Source: Enterococcus phoeniculicola ATCC BAA-412 (lineage in GTDB: Bacteria > Bacillota > Bacilli > Lactobacillales > Enterococcaceae). Taken from it: a stretch of 64,000 bases of DNA. Location: assembly GCF_000407505.1 (NCBI RefSeq), contig NZ_ASWE01000001.1:865324-929323 (forward strand), in the 5' to 3' direction. A program made the translations under genes and the position numbers. The notes under the pieces were generated by a model. That model ran no database searches. It saw only the letters and a list, made by a program, of their open reading frames with translations, and was not told the DNA's origin. Below are positions 40,298 to 49,955 of this stretch, one piece after another (the first letter of the stretch is position 1; every line of letters starts with the position of its first letter).

Positions 40298-40432
40298 GTG
40301 AGACATGCAAAAAATAATTTAGAAATATCTTTCATTATTGACAAAATTCACCTTCTTCCTTCGTTTAATAGTAGAATAATCAGATAGTGAATGTTATGAT
40401 GTTTGTATGAGAAACCAGTGAGGATGATGAGT

Positions 40433-41134
40433 ATGAAGAGAAAAAGTGTACTTTATTTAGAAATTGCTGATCAAATCAAGGCAGATATATTTTCAGGAAA
40501 ATATCCTGTAGGCACATTGCTTCCCACAGAGTCTGAACTCGAAGCACTCTTTGAAGTGAGTAAAATTACTGTTAGAAAAGCCATTGAACTTTTAGCAGCA
40601 GATGAATATGTTGAGAAAAAGAGCGGACGTGGAACAACTGTTTTAAGTAATCGTCCCTATAATAAGTTATCAAAAGCAGGTACATTTACGCAAATACTGA
40701 GTAAAACAGGATTAGATATCACAAAAGAAAACCTTTCTTTTGAAGAGGTCACTCTCACGCCTGAACAGGCTGCCTATGAATTTTATGGTGAGAAAGCGAT
40801 GCTTTTTCGGAGATTGTACAACTTAGATCATCAACCCTATATTTATTTTGAATACTATCTGCCTGCTTCTTTAAATAATGTAACACTTGAATTATTTGGA
40901 AAAGAATCCTTATACCGAATTCTCGACCAACATGGCTATGAAATAGAACGGTTTGAAGATAGTTTTAAAGCAGTTTCGCTAACGTTTGATCAACAAAAGT
41001 TTTTAGTGACTCCTGAGGCTAACGGATTAGTAAGAACCAGACGTGCAATTAGTCCACAAGGAAAAGTTGTTGAATATTCTGAGGCACTTTATAATACTGC
41101 ACTTTACCCTTACCTAATTGAATACGAGGCATAA
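40433..41134 (+). CDS. GntR-family regulator with UTRA domain
   Basis: Transcription factor of 233 residues. An N-terminal GntR winged helix (about 1-70, LPTESELEALFEVSKITVRKAIELL) is followed by a UTRA ligand-binding domain (about 90-230), which in this HutC subfamily usually binds a sugar phosphate or related metabolite. Three in-frame ATGs lie at 40424, 40427 and 40433; the last is best spaced from GTGAGG. No sugar gene is adjacent in the same operon, so the target is unknown. Confidence 0.85.
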   Translation: MKRKSVLYLEIADQIKADIFSGKYPVGTLLPTESELEALFEVSKITVRKAIELLAADEYVEKKSGRGTTVLSNRPYNKLSKAGTFTQILSKTGLDITKENLSFEEVTLTPEQAAYEFYGEKAMLFRRLYNLDHQPYIYFEYYLPASLNNVTLELFGKESLYRILDQHGYEIERFEDSFKAVSLTFDQQKFLVTPEANGLVRTRRAISPQGKVVEYSEALYNTALYPYLIEYEA

Positions 41135-41138
41135 AGCA

Positions 41139-41250
41139 GTCCAAACGAAAAATGTGAAGAGCGTTGACTCTGACAGGTTTTTTCGTCATTTGGCAAACAA
41201 AAAGAATCTGAATTCTCACTAAAAGAGAATATGTAGGTTCTTTTTTTATT
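41139..41250 (+). terminator. Two tandem hairpins after the GntR gene
   Basis: The first pairs CCAAA and CGAAAAA with TTTTTCG and TTTGG; the second (41201-41250) pairs AAGAATCT and ATTCTC with GAGAAT and AGGTTCTT, then seven T residues. The second is a clear intrinsic terminator. The sequence from 41251 to 41394 has no gene. Confidence 0.7.
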
Positions 41251-41394
41251 TTTATACTCTAAGCAGCTGATACTAAAAAAAGTGAAAGGTGACGTGACGG
41301 AAATGTTAGATGATTGTTATTTCAATCACTCGCAGAATCCCTAAGAGAGGATTAAACTTATTCATGTAGAAGAAACAAGAAGAGGAGAGTCAAT

Positions 41395-42144
41395 ATGTTA
41401 ACAGTACAACAGCTAACAAAAGTTTATGGAGATAAAATTCAATATGAGGCGTTAAAGGGAATTAATTTGACGGTGGAAGATGGTGAATTTGTTGGAATTA
41501 TGGGACCATCTGGTAGTGGGAAATCGACCTTGCTCAATCTTTTAGCAACCATCGATCAGCCAACGAGTGGTGAGGTCTTGTTAAACGGACAAAATCCTAA
41601 TCGATTAAATCAAGAAGACATTGCAAAATTTCGTCGTAGAGAATTAGGCTTTGTTTTTCAAAGCTTTAATTTAATGCCAACATTAACAGTTGAAGAAAAT
41701 ATCATTTTACCATTAACACTAGATGGTGAAAAAATAGGGATTATGAAAAGAAAACTAAAAGAACTAGCACCTAGATTAGGGATTCAATCCTTATTAAAAA
41801 AACGAATCGCTGAAATATCAGGCGGACAGGCACAACGGGTAGCTGTAGCACGAGCGATGATTCACCAGCCCAATTTACTCTTGGCAGATGAACCAACAGG
41901 AAATCTAGATACAAAATCCTCTAAAGATGTGATGGGTTTATTAAGACAATTAAACGAAGAAGAAAATGCAACCATTTTAATGGTGACGCATGATCCGTTA
42001 GCTGCCAGCTATTGTAAGCGAATTGTCTTTATTAAAGATGGTGAGTTAATTCATGAAATCGCAAGACACTCAAGTCAAAAATCATTCTATGAAGAAATTA
42101 TGATTGAGCTTGCCCGAATCGAGGGGGTTGACAATGAATTTTAA
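41395..42144 (+). CDS. BceA-type ABC transporter ATP-binding protein
   Basis: ATPase of 249 residues of the MacB/BceA branch: Walker A GPSGSGKSTLL, signature ISGGQAQRVAVARAM, Walker B LLADEPTGNLD and MVTHDPLAASYC. It pairs with the FtsX-type permease that follows and overlaps by 11 bases. Such pairs sense or remove wall-targeting peptides such as bacitracin. The gene arrangement resembles SapAB of E. faecalis, which works with a distant two-component system; that match is inference. Confidence 0.88.
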   Translation: MLTVQQLTKVYGDKIQYEALKGINLTVEDGEFVGIMGPSGSGKSTLLNLLATIDQPTSGEVLLNGQNPNRLNQEDIAKFRRRELGFVFQSFNLMPTLTVEENIILPLTLDGEKIGIMKRKLKELAPRLGIQSLLKKRIAEISGGQAQRVAVARAMIHQPNLLLADEPTGNLDTKSSKDVMGLLRQLNEEENATILMVTHDPLAASYCKRIVFIKDGELIHEIARHSSQKSFYEEIMIELARIEGVDNEF

Positions 42145-43957
42145 TCAGTTCGTTGTACGTAATACTGTACGCAATAAGCATCTATATATGGCCTATTTTT
42201 TAAGCACACTTTTTTCTGTAATGGTCTTCTTTACGTTTACGGTTTTCGCTTTTCATCCAGATTTGACCTCTGGGCTGAATACAAAAGTGCAGACTGGAAT
42301 GTTAGCAGCCGCTGTTATTATCTATGGCTTTGCCTTTTTCTTTGTTCTGTATTCAATGGACGTTTTCTTGCAGTCTCGTAAGAAAGAATTCGGTCTATTG
42401 ATGATTCAGGGAATGAGTCCTACTCAGCTTAGAAAAATGGTATTTATTGAAAATCTAGTCATTGGATTTTTTGCAACTATTTCAGGAAGTATTTTAGGAA
42501 TCGGGTTTTCTCAAATTATTTTATGGCTATCGAAACAATTTATGCACGTTTCTTATGGTTTTTATTTTCCTGTCCAAGCATTTGTCTTAACAATCATTTC
42601 ATTTTTAGCTTTATTTTTATTAATTTCTTTCTTCATTCAATTTCGTTTACCTAAATTAACGCTGCAGGAACTCTTAAAAGCGGGCGATTTAGGAAAAGGA
42701 ATGATTAAGTCATCGAAGATAAAAGGGTTTTTAGCTATTTTACTTTTAGCAACGGGGTATGGAATTGCCCTTTTAGCACCAGGTTTAACGGTTCCATTAG
42801 TTATGCTGCCGGTAATTTTCATAGTAGTAGTTGGCACACGCTTTTTCTTTAATCAGCTAAGTGTCTTGGTTATTGAGGGATTAAAAAAGAAGCAAACCAT
42901 TTTTTGGAAAAAGACAAATATGGTTGTCTTTTCAGATTTAGCTTTCCGTATGAAGGATAATGCTCGTTCGTTCTTTCTTGTGTCCATTATCTCAACCGTT
43001 GCATTCGCTGCTATCGGCACTTTATTTGGCTTTCAAAATCTAATAATGGAACAAACAAATGCGATTGCTTATGAATTTCAAGTGGAAGGAAGTCCATCTG
43101 AAACAGCTGCTGCAGAAAGCTTAGTGACAGATACTCTTGCAAAAGAAAACATTCAAGCAACTCCTGTTTCAGCAGTTCTTTATGGAAATGATAAAGGAGA
43201 ACAATTTATTTCACAAAAAGAGTATAACCAAATGGCAAAAGAAATTGGGGAACCAACCATTTCAACAAATGCCGCTGTCCACCTGAATTCAGCAACGGCT
43301 GTTGGGGAACCAAAGAAGGATACGACCAAATCAGTAACAGTTAATGGAGAAACACTTTCTGTGGACTCAACAGAAACAACGCATGTGCTGTCTGCGTATC
43401 AACCGACATTTGTCGTTTCGGATAAGACAAATCTATCTGGACTCACTGAAACTAAATTAACCGTGTGGGAACCAAAATCTGCAAATCGTCAGCAGTTACT
43501 AACTGCAGGAAAAGCTTTTGAAGACGTACCACAATATATTTTTGCTAAAACCTACTCACAACAGTCCGTAATAGATATGTATAAACCTATTCTTTTTGTA
43601 GGTGTCTTTATTGGAATAGTCTTCTTTGTTTCAGCTGGAAGTTTCTTATACTTCCGATTGTATAGCGACATGGATGTGGATGTAGAAAAATTCAAAATGA
43701 TTTACAAGCTAGGTTTATCAAAATCTGAGCTGAAAAAAATGATTTATCAGCAAGTAGGAATTCTATTCTTCACACCTATTGTTGTCTCAGTTATTCATGG
43801 AGCTGTAGCACTCACTGCAATGTATCATATGTTTAGTATGGGGATGCAGCTGACAGGATGGCAGGTATTAGGGGCGTTTGTCTTAATTCAAGCGGTATAT
43901 TATCTGATTGCCCGTACCTTCTATTTCAAAAAAGTTTATCGATTGGTACATGCCTAA
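42134..43957 (+). CDS. BceB-type ABC transporter permease
   Basis: Membrane protein of 607 residues with ten expected segments. A FtsX-like domain is at each half and a large extracellular insertion (about 200 residues, roughly 300-510) lies before the last membrane block; this insertion is the peptide-sensing part in BceB proteins. ATG 42134 follows GAGGGGG; an upstream TTG (42104) is unlikely. The length is a little under that of B. subtilis BceB. It probably signals to a BceS-type kinase; the candidate is the one at 762-1796. Confidence 0.87.
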   Translation: MNFNQFVVRNTVRNKHLYMAYFLSTLFSVMVFFTFTVFAFHPDLTSGLNTKVQTGMLAAAVIIYGFAFFFVLYSMDVFLQSRKKEFGLLMIQGMSPTQLRKMVFIENLVIGFFATISGSILGIGFSQIILWLSKQFMHVSYGFYFPVQAFVLTIISFLALFLLISFFIQFRLPKLTLQELLKAGDLGKGMIKSSKIKGFLAILLLATGYGIALLAPGLTVPLVMLPVIFIVVVGTRFFFNQLSVLVIEGLKKKQTIFWKKTNMVVFSDLAFRMKDNARSFFLVSIISTVAFAAIGTLFGFQNLIMEQTNAIAYEFQVEGSPSETAAAESLVTDTLAKENIQATPVSAVLYGNDKGEQFISQKEYNQMAKEIGEPTISTNAAVHLNSATAVGEPKKDTTKSVTVNGETLSVDSTETTHVLSAYQPTFVVSDKTNLSGLTETKLTVWEPKSANRQQLLTAGKAFEDVPQYIFAKTYSQQSVIDMYKPILFVGVFIGIVFFVSAGSFLYFRLYSDMDVDVEKFKMIYKLGLSKSELKKMIYQQVGILFFTPIVVSVIHGAVALTAMYHMFSMGMQLTGWQVLGAFVLIQAVYYLIARTFYFKKVYRLVHA

Positions 43958-44029
43958 ACAAGCATCAGTCAATCGTTTACCTAATCAAAAATATACAAGG
44001 AGTAGAGGCGTTTAGCTCCAAGAACTAAG

Positions 44030-44075
44030 TAAGTGCATCCACCTGTTTTTTCAGAAATAGATGGATGCACTTTTA
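44030..44075 (+). terminator. Terminator after the BceB-type gene
   Basis: AAGTGCATCCA pairs perfectly with TGGATGCACTT, followed by a T-rich stretch. Confidence 0.85.
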
Positions 44076-44095
44076 ATTTATTTATGAAGCCTTCA

Positions 44096-44175
44096 ACTCA
44101 AGAGGGTGGAACATAACTATCTAAGTTATAGCTCACCTTCGTGAATGCTTAGTAAAATTTGGGAACAGAAATAAT
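44096..44175 (-). repeat. Dispersed intergenic repeat, copy D (mainly hairpin)
   Basis: The hairpin at 44102-44140 (GAGGGTGGAAC, inner ATAACTATCTAAGTTAT) is nearly the same as that of copy A and in the same orientation. The module beside it is short: on the minus strand it reads TTTACTAAGCATTCACGA, like copy G. Confidence 0.55.
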
Positions 44176-44243
44176 ATAGTTATTTCCCAGACTCTTTTTT
44201 ATTGTATAATAAATGAACAATAGAGAATATGGAGGGGGATTAA

Positions 44244-44567
44244 ATGATTGATGAAGAAAGCTTCAAAGAAATTGGACTAACAATTGTCAGCTACCCAATT
44301 ACTGTCGAAGATGGAGTGCCTGTCTATGCAGGACACTTAAAAGAACTACCCATGATTGCCGCATCTGCCCACTCAAAGCAACAGTTCATAAATAAGCTCT
44401 CTGAAAAATACCTTGCTTATAGAGAAGAACACATGGAACAATCCCCAGAAGAAGAATCAAATTTAACGATTGATGAGCTATTAAGATATTATGATGGTGA
44501 AACGTTTGACGGATTTGATATTGGGCTCAACTATTTGGAAAGAAAAGATGAGTCAACAGACTATTAA
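44244..44567 (+). CDS. Unrecognised small acidic protein (HicB-like hint)
   Basis: Soluble acidic protein of 107 residues that I do not recognise with confidence. The first 60 residues (VSYPITVEDGVPVYAGHLKELPMIAASAHSKQQFINKL) have the layout of HicB-like antitoxin folds: two beta strands, an xPELP-type turn, then a helix with periodic pattern. No HicA toxin gene adjoins it. A strong GGAGGGGG site precedes the ATG. Monocistronic. It may be an orphan HicB-fold protein. Confidence 0.5.
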   Translation: MIDEESFKEIGLTIVSYPITVEDGVPVYAGHLKELPMIAASAHSKQQFINKLSEKYLAYREEHMEQSPEEESNLTIDELLRYYDGETFDGFDIGLNYLERKDESTDY

Positions 44568-44709
44568 GTTAGCGTCTAAGTGGAAAAGTTGGAACCACAC
44601 GTTTAGTATTCTATAGTCGTAGATTTTTAACAAGTCTAAATAATTGTGTTCATACTCTATCTTGTTTAAAATAATTGAGAAATATTCTCAATTAAACAGG
44701 AGGCAAACA

Positions 44710-45291
44710 ATGACATCTGAACTCGCGCACATGATTCAAAACCGCCGTACTGCAAAACAAAGCTTAGACACCCCTGTATCAAAGGAGCTGCTAAAAGAGC
44801 TGTTATTCACTGCTAGTTACGCTCCTTTTCATAAAAGTGAGCCTTGGAAAGTAAAGTTAATCACTACAGAAAAAGAAAAAGTTTTTTTCTATACACAGGT
44901 AATAGAGACACTTAAACGTAACGGAGAAATCCATGATGAAGAATCAAGGCTGCGCCTAGAAAAAAAGATGACTAGCTTGATAAAAAGAGCACCAGTTACG
45001 CTTTTATTTGGGCGGAAACGTTCAGAGAATGCTCGTGCAAATACTGATGCCATTCAGGCAACGGCAGCTCTAATACAAAATTTTTCTCTATTACTTGCAG
45101 AACATGATTTAGTTGGTTTTTGGGCAACTCCAGGCTTTGTTTTGGATGACCAGCTTGCAACAACACTCGGATTTTCTGAAGAAATTGAATTGATTGCTAG
45201 TTATCGCGTAGGTTATCGTGACCACTCACTTCCTGTACGAAAAACTACACGCCAACCTCTTGAAACATGGGTCAGTGATTTATGTGAGTAG
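44710..45291 (+). CDS. Nitroreductase-family oxidoreductase (YdjA-like)
   Basis: FMN-dependent oxidoreductase of 193 residues. The opening MIQNRRTAKQSLDTPVS and YAPFHKSEPWKVKLI are the FMN-binding front of the nitroreductase fold. The C-terminal SYRVGYRDHSLPVRKTTRQPLETWV closes the fold. The subgroup resembles YdjA. ATG 44710 follows AGGAGG; the longer ORF start is upstream of the site. Its natural substrate is not known. Monocistronic, terminator follows. Confidence 0.82.
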   Translation: MTSELAHMIQNRRTAKQSLDTPVSKELLKELLFTASYAPFHKSEPWKVKLITTEKEKVFFYTQVIETLKRNGEIHDEESRLRLEKKMTSLIKRAPVTLLFGRKRSENARANTDAIQATAALIQNFSLLLAEHDLVGFWATPGFVLDDQLATTLGFSEEIELIASYRVGYRDHSLPVRKTTRQPLETWVSDLCE

Positions 45292-45395
45292 AAATGAAGA
45301 AGTGTATCTGTTACACAAAAATAGGAAGAAAATACTTGATTTTAATAATCATGTATCATACTGTGCAGTTCGCCCATGTATGAAAAATTTTAGGA

Positions 45396-45438
45396 GATCT
45401 GAAACTAACGATTATAGTTATGTTTCAGATTCTTTTTT
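45396..45438 (+). terminator. Terminator after the nitroreductase gene
   Basis: ATCTGAAACTA pairs with TAG and GTTTCAGAT with a small internal loop, then seven T residues. The rest of the gap 45292-45638 holds only the candidate operator below. Confidence 0.8.
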
Positions 45439-45601
45439 TATTTTATTTCCTGATAAAAATGGAGATGATGTGTCTGCAGCAAAACTACCTATTTACTGAC
45501 AGATTATGAAGGAAAGCAAACAGGTTATGATTCAAAACCTGTTGCTCGTTTTTCCTGTGCTAAACTGTGTTTATAAGAAATACCGAGCGTATTCTCATGA
45601 A

Positions 45602-45616
45602 AATGATAGCGTTATA
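45602..45616 (+). promoter_or_regulatory. Weak cre-like site before the GH3 gene
   Basis: ATGATAGCGTTATAC matches 12 of 15 positions of the cre pattern. It overlaps TATACT (45613-45618), a possible -10, 20 bases before the GH3 start. Position suits CcpA repression; the match is imperfect. Confidence 0.3.
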
Positions 45617-45638
45617 CTTACTAAAATGAGGTGATGTT

Positions 45639-48056
45639 TTGAACAACGAATCAATCATAAATAAAATGACATTAGCTGAAAAAGCATTGATGATGTCTGG
45701 TGCTACAACATGGAAAACAGTTGCATTGGACGCACATGGTATTCCATCCTTATTTCTTTCAGACGGTCCCACTGGATTAAGAAAACAAGTAGGAGAGGCC
45801 GATCATTTAGGACTAAACGCCAGCCACCCAGCAACTTGCTATCCAACGGCGGCTACAATTGCTAATAGTTGGGATGAAGCACTTGTAGAAGAGCTAGGGG
45901 AACATCTAGGCGCAGAAGCAAGAGAACTAGAGGTCGATGTTGTTTTAGGCCCTGGACTAAATGTGAAACGTTCTCCTCTAGGGGGACGAAATTTTGAATA
46001 TTTTAGTGAAGATCCCTATTTATCAGGAAAAATGGCGGCAGGATTTACTCGTGGAATTCAAAGTAACGGAGTTGCTGCATGTCCAAAACATTTTGCAGCA
46101 AACAGTCAAGAGCTGCGTCGTATGGCAAATGATTCCGTTTTAGATGAACGCACACTGCGGGAAATCTATTTAACAGGGTTTGAAATTGCAGTGAAAGAAG
46201 CAAAACCAAAGTCAATCATGTCTGCTTATAACAAAGTCAATGGTGTGTTCGCAAATGAGAATGCTCATTTACTACAAGAGATTTTAGTAGATGAATGGGG
46301 CTTTGATGGCTTTGTGGTGTCTGACTGGGGCGGTAGTAACGATCATGCAAAAGGAGTGCAAAATGGCAGTCACTTAGAAATGCCTTCTACAGGATTAGCA
46401 GGTGCACAGGAGCTGATTGAAGCGGTTCAAGCGGGGCGTCTTGATGAAGCCATTTTAAATCAGCGAGTAGATGAACTATTAACTACAGTTTTTGCTATCG
46501 AGCAGGAAAAAAAGAATAGTCCATCTAAGAATCAAACCGCTGAAGAACATCATCAGTTTGCAAAAAAAGCAGCAGCTGAAAGTATTGTTTTGTTAAAAAA
46601 TGAGGAACACATTCTTCCCTTGGATACCAAAAAAACAATCGGAGTGATTGGTGATTTCGCTGAGACTCCTCGCTATCAAGGGGCAGGTTCTTCCTTAGTC
46701 AATCCAACGAAGCTAGAAACAAGTATGGAGATTCTTTCAGAGTATTCTCTATCTGTTAAAGGATTTGCTAAAGGATATCATCGGATTGGAAAGCATGATG
46801 AACAATTGATAGAAGAAGCTGTTGCTTTAGCAAAAACAGTAGATCAGGTTCTCTTATATATCGGTTTAACGGAAATTAGTGAAGTTGAGGGATTAGATAG
46901 AGATCACATGCAGCTTCCGAATAATCAACAAGTATTGTTAGACGCTATTGCTGCAGTAAACCAAAATATTATTGTGGTTCTTTCAGGAGGATCAGCGATT
47001 GAGACCCCTTGGATTCATAAAGTTAAAGCGTTGGTTCATGGGTATCTTGGTGGGCAAGCCGGAGCCGGAGCTATGCTAGATGTGTTAACAGGAAAAGTAA
47101 ATCCTTCTGGAAAATTAAATGAGTCTTATCCTATGCAATATGAAGATACACCCGCCTATAATTATTACCCGGGAACAGAAAAAACAGCAGAGTACAGAGA
47201 AGGTATCTTTGTTGGGTATCGTTACTATGAAACAAATCAGCTTAACGTACGGTTCCCCTTTGGCTATGGTCTAAGCTATACGACTTTTGATTACGCAAAT
47301 CTACAAGTTGCTAATAATCAAGTCTCTTTTGAAATAACAAATACCGGCTCTGTTGCCGGGGCAGAAATTGCACAACTTTATGTAGGGATGCAAAACAGTC
47401 AAATTTATCGGGCCGCTAAAGAATTAAAAGGCTTTAAAAAAGTCTTTTTATCACCTGGAGAAACCAAGCAAGTAATCATTCCATTTGATGAAATGACCTT
47501 CCGTTATTTTGATTCAGAGCAAAATAAGTGGCAGACAGAAGCTGGAACCTACCAACTGATGATTGGAAGCAATGTTTCAATGATTCATTTAACGTCTGAT
47601 TTAGAAGTTGCTGGAGTTATTCTTGCAGGAACAAAGAGAGAAGTTCTTCCTTCTTATTTTCATGGTGACGTCCGCAATGTTTCTGATGATGAGTTTGAAT
47701 TATTGCTGGGTCATGCGATTCCAGATCATAAATGGAATAAGATAGCAGATTTAGAAGAGAATGACACATTGAGTCAGATGTATTATGCAAAAAGCAGTTT
47801 AGCTCGATTGATTTATAAAGTACTGACACGAATGAAAGATAAGAGTATTGAAAAAGGAAAGCCTGACTTAAATATCCTGTTTAACTACAACATGCCATTT
47901 CGTGCAATTGGAAAAATGACAGGAGGAGCTGTCAATCAACAGATGGTTTCAGGAATCTTGCTGATTGTAAACAGTCACTTTTTCAAAGGTGTAAACACTG
48001 TTCTAAAAGGATTTGCAGCTAATCGTAAATTAAAAAAACAAAAAGAATTTCAATAA
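45639..48056 (+). CDS. Glycoside hydrolase family 3 beta-glucosidase
   Basis: Enzyme of 805 residues with an N-terminal TIM barrel (nucleophile Asp229 in VVSDWGGSND), a second alpha/beta domain, a fibronectin III-like domain (about 560-650, GAEIAQLYVG), and about 120 extra C-terminal residues that include the weakly hydrophobic stretch VNQQMVSGILLIVNSHFF. No signal peptide, so it is cytoplasmic. It starts with TTG, supported by GAGGTGA. It is the first gene of an operon with a GtrA-like protein and a GT2 glycosyltransferase, so it may act on a glycolipid or polymer-derived oligosaccharide. Confidence 0.88.
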   Translation: MNNESIINKMTLAEKALMMSGATTWKTVALDAHGIPSLFLSDGPTGLRKQVGEADHLGLNASHPATCYPTAATIANSWDEALVEELGEHLGAEARELEVDVVLGPGLNVKRSPLGGRNFEYFSEDPYLSGKMAAGFTRGIQSNGVAACPKHFAANSQELRRMANDSVLDERTLREIYLTGFEIAVKEAKPKSIMSAYNKVNGVFANENAHLLQEILVDEWGFDGFVVSDWGGSNDHAKGVQNGSHLEMPSTGLAGAQELIEAVQAGRLDEAILNQRVDELLTTVFAIEQEKKNSPSKNQTAEEHHQFAKKAAAESIVLLKNEEHILPLDTKKTIGVIGDFAETPRYQGAGSSLVNPTKLETSMEILSEYSLSVKGFAKGYHRIGKHDEQLIEEAVALAKTVDQVLLYIGLTEISEVEGLDRDHMQLPNNQQVLLDAIAAVNQNIIVVLSGGSAIETPWIHKVKALVHGYLGGQAGAGAMLDVLTGKVNPSGKLNESYPMQYEDTPAYNYYPGTEKTAEYREGIFVGYRYYETNQLNVRFPFGYGLSYTTFDYANLQVANNQVSFEITNTGSVAGAEIAQLYVGMQNSQIYRAAKELKGFKKVFLSPGETKQVIIPFDEMTFRYFDSEQNKWQTEAGTYQLMIGSNVSMIHLTSDLEVAGVILAGTKREVLPSYFHGDVRNVSDDEFELLLGHAIPDHKWNKIADLEENDTLSQMYYAKSSLARLIYKVLTRMKDKSIEKGKPDLNILFNYNMPFRAIGKMTGGAVNQQMVSGILLIVNSHFFKGVNTVLKGFAANRKLKKQKEFQ

Positions 48057-48075
48057 TTAGAAAAGGAGTAATGTC

Positions 48076-48591
48076 ATGTCAGCAAAAGAAAACAATGCTG
48101 TGATAAGCAAATTGGGGGAGTGGAAGGAAAGTCATCCTGATTTGTATGAATTTATTTTATTTAATATTATGAGTAATGTTGCAACTATCACTAACTTTCT
48201 AGTATTATGGTTGAGTGGTGCTTTATTAGGAAATCTTATTGAAAATACACCCTTTCATTGGTTCATTTTTAACTATTCGAAGTCTGAAGGCGGGTTAAAC
48301 GGATTTATCAGTTTCTTACTAGCCTATATATGTGCACAAATTGTTAACTTCTTTGTTCAAAAAAATGTTGTATTTGGTTCTAACACAAAGATGTCGAAAT
48401 CGATTCCATGGTATTTACTAACAGTCATCGTCGCTGGGATTATTTCCATTTGGTTACCTCCTCATGTCATTAATTTTATCAAACCATACGTAGGAGGATT
48501 TGCTGCAACAGTTGCAAATGTAGTGAACATTGTCGTTCAAGTAGTCATTAATTATCCAATGATGAAATTTGTAATTATGAAAAAGGAGTAG
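48076..48591 (+). CDS. GtrA-like membrane protein
   Basis: Membrane protein of 171 residues with four predicted segments in the GtrA pattern. The sequence FILFNIMSNVATITNFLVLWL and NFFVQKNVVF carry the typical spacing of the family. GtrA proteins are thought to help flip undecaprenyl-linked sugars. It follows the GH3 gene by 19 bases (AAAAGGAG site) and precedes the GT2 gene by two bases. Confidence 0.78.
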   Translation: MSAKENNAVISKLGEWKESHPDLYEFILFNIMSNVATITNFLVLWLSGALLGNLIENTPFHWFIFNYSKSEGGLNGFISFLLAYICAQIVNFFVQKNVVFGSNTKMSKSIPWYLLTVIVAGIISIWLPPHVINFIKPYVGGFAATVANVVNIVVQVVINYPMMKFVIMKKE

Positions 48592-48593
48592 CT

Positions 48594-49604
48594 ATGAAAG
48601 TTTTAAGTATCATCGTTCCGGCCTACAATTCTCAAGAATATCTAGACCAAGTGATGCAGTCATTATTAGTGGAACAAGAACAGGTAGAAATTTTAATTAT
48701 TGATGATGGGTCAACAGATAACACTGGCAACTTAGCGGATGATTATGAAAGAAAATATCCGACATGTGTCCGTGCGATTCATCAAAAAAACGGTGGACAT
48801 GGAGAGGCTGTCAACACAGGGATTCTTTATGCTACTGGTCGATATCTAAAGGTTGTTGATAGCGATGATTGGGTGGACAAAGAAGCATATCATAAAATTA
48901 TTAACCAACTAAATCAATTTACGGAAGAAAAAGAAATTGACTTGTTAATTAGTAACTATGTTTATGAGAAGCAGGGAGCAAAACGAAAAAAAGTCGTAAA
49001 ATACACTTCGGCACTCCCAAAAAACGAGGTCTTTGGATGGAAGAATGTCTCATTCTCAAAGGGGCAATATCTTTTGATGCACTCGGTTATCTATCGTACA
49101 CAGTTAATCAAGGACTCTGGCCTTCGCTTGCCGAAACATACCTTTTATGTAGATAATCTATTTGTTTTTGAACCTTTGCTGCATGTGAAAAAAATGTATT
49201 ATCTAGATGTTGATTTTTATCGTTATTTCATTGGTCGTGAGGATCAATCTGTTAATGAGGAAAAAATGATTGCTCAAATTGACCAGCAACTATTTGTGAA
49301 TAAACGTATGATTGATTTTTATAATCGGATGGAAGATGTTTCTTTTGATTTACGTAATTATCTTTTCAACTACTTAGAAATCATCACCATTGTATCCTCT
49401 GTCTTATTAATAAAAGACAACACACAAGAGAGTCTGTGGAAGAAGGAACAGCTTTGGTATTATATTGAAGAAAATAATCCTTCTCTCTATGAAAAGATGC
49501 GCTATCGCTTCACAGGGCGCGTTCTAACGAAGCATGGCATTACGATGAGATACTTTACAATTAATATATATAAAATGTTGCAAAAGCTCTATGGGTTCAA
49601 TTAA
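48594..49604 (+). CDS. Family 2 glycosyltransferase
   Basis: Enzyme of 336 residues with an N-terminal GT-A domain: LSIIVPAYNSQEYL at the front, IIDDGSTDNT for nucleotide sugar binding and VVDSDDWVD as the DxD metal motif (about 89-95). The C-terminal 130 residues are helical and have no clear membrane segment. With GtrA it fits a system that adds a sugar to a lipid-linked or wall polymer. Acceptor and donor unknown. Confidence 0.85.
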   Translation: MKVLSIIVPAYNSQEYLDQVMQSLLVEQEQVEILIIDDGSTDNTGNLADDYERKYPTCVRAIHQKNGGHGEAVNTGILYATGRYLKVVDSDDWVDKEAYHKIINQLNQFTEEKEIDLLISNYVYEKQGAKRKKVVKYTSALPKNEVFGWKNVSFSKGQYLLMHSVIYRTQLIKDSGLRLPKHTFYVDNLFVFEPLLHVKKMYYLDVDFYRYFIGREDQSVNEEKMIAQIDQQLFVNKRMIDFYNRMEDVSFDLRNYLFNYLEIITIVSSVLLIKDNTQESLWKKEQLWYYIEENNPSLYEKMRYRFTGRVLTKHGITMRYFTINIYKMLQKLYGFN

Positions 49605-49655
49605 AAGAAAATTGGTTATCAAACTCAATAACTCATGGTAGAAATATTCAGTACT

Positions 49656-49714
49656 AATAAGCTAAAATTCACAAAAAATTGTTTTCTAAATTTTTGGGGA
49701 TTTTAGCTTATTTT
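49656..49714 (+). terminator. Terminator after the GH3-GtrA-GT2 operon
   Basis: AATAAGCTAAAAT pairs with ATTTTAGCTTATT around a T-rich loop, followed by T residues. Confidence 0.75.
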
Positions 49715-49831
49715 CAAGTTTTCTAAAAGATGTTCCATTTCTATAAGAAAGACATATACATATAGATGAAAAAGGTACAAGAAGTAGCACTCTGTGCTTA
49801 ATAAAAAAGAGCAACTTAATTTTTGAAGTTG

Positions 49832-49955
49832 AGACAGGGATAGAAGATGTGAGTAGTACTCTGGTACGGTAGCACAATTGAGAAGCTTTCAGCTTAAACA
49901 TGTCTCACACGTAGAAGATGAGGTCACCTTCTTTACTAAAATTTTTAATAGCGTG
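49832..49955 (+). repeat. Dispersed intergenic repeat, copy E (degenerate)
   Basis: Contains GAGACAGGGATAGAAGATG and, later, CACACGTAGAAGATGAGG and TTTACTAAAATTTTTA, related to the module of copies B, C and G, but the standard hairpin is not seen. The 722-base gap 49605-50326 holds this repeat and the terminator and is otherwise AT-rich with no gene that I can see. Confidence 0.4.

Noticed and set aside
44244-44567. HicAB toxin-antitoxin system
   Set aside because: Only a HicB-like layout is seen and no HicA gene lies on either side, so a toxin-antitoxin call is not supported.
45218-45499. ORF of 93 residues after the nitroreductase gene
   Set aside because: It starts inside the nitroreductase gene in another frame and runs through its terminator hairpin.
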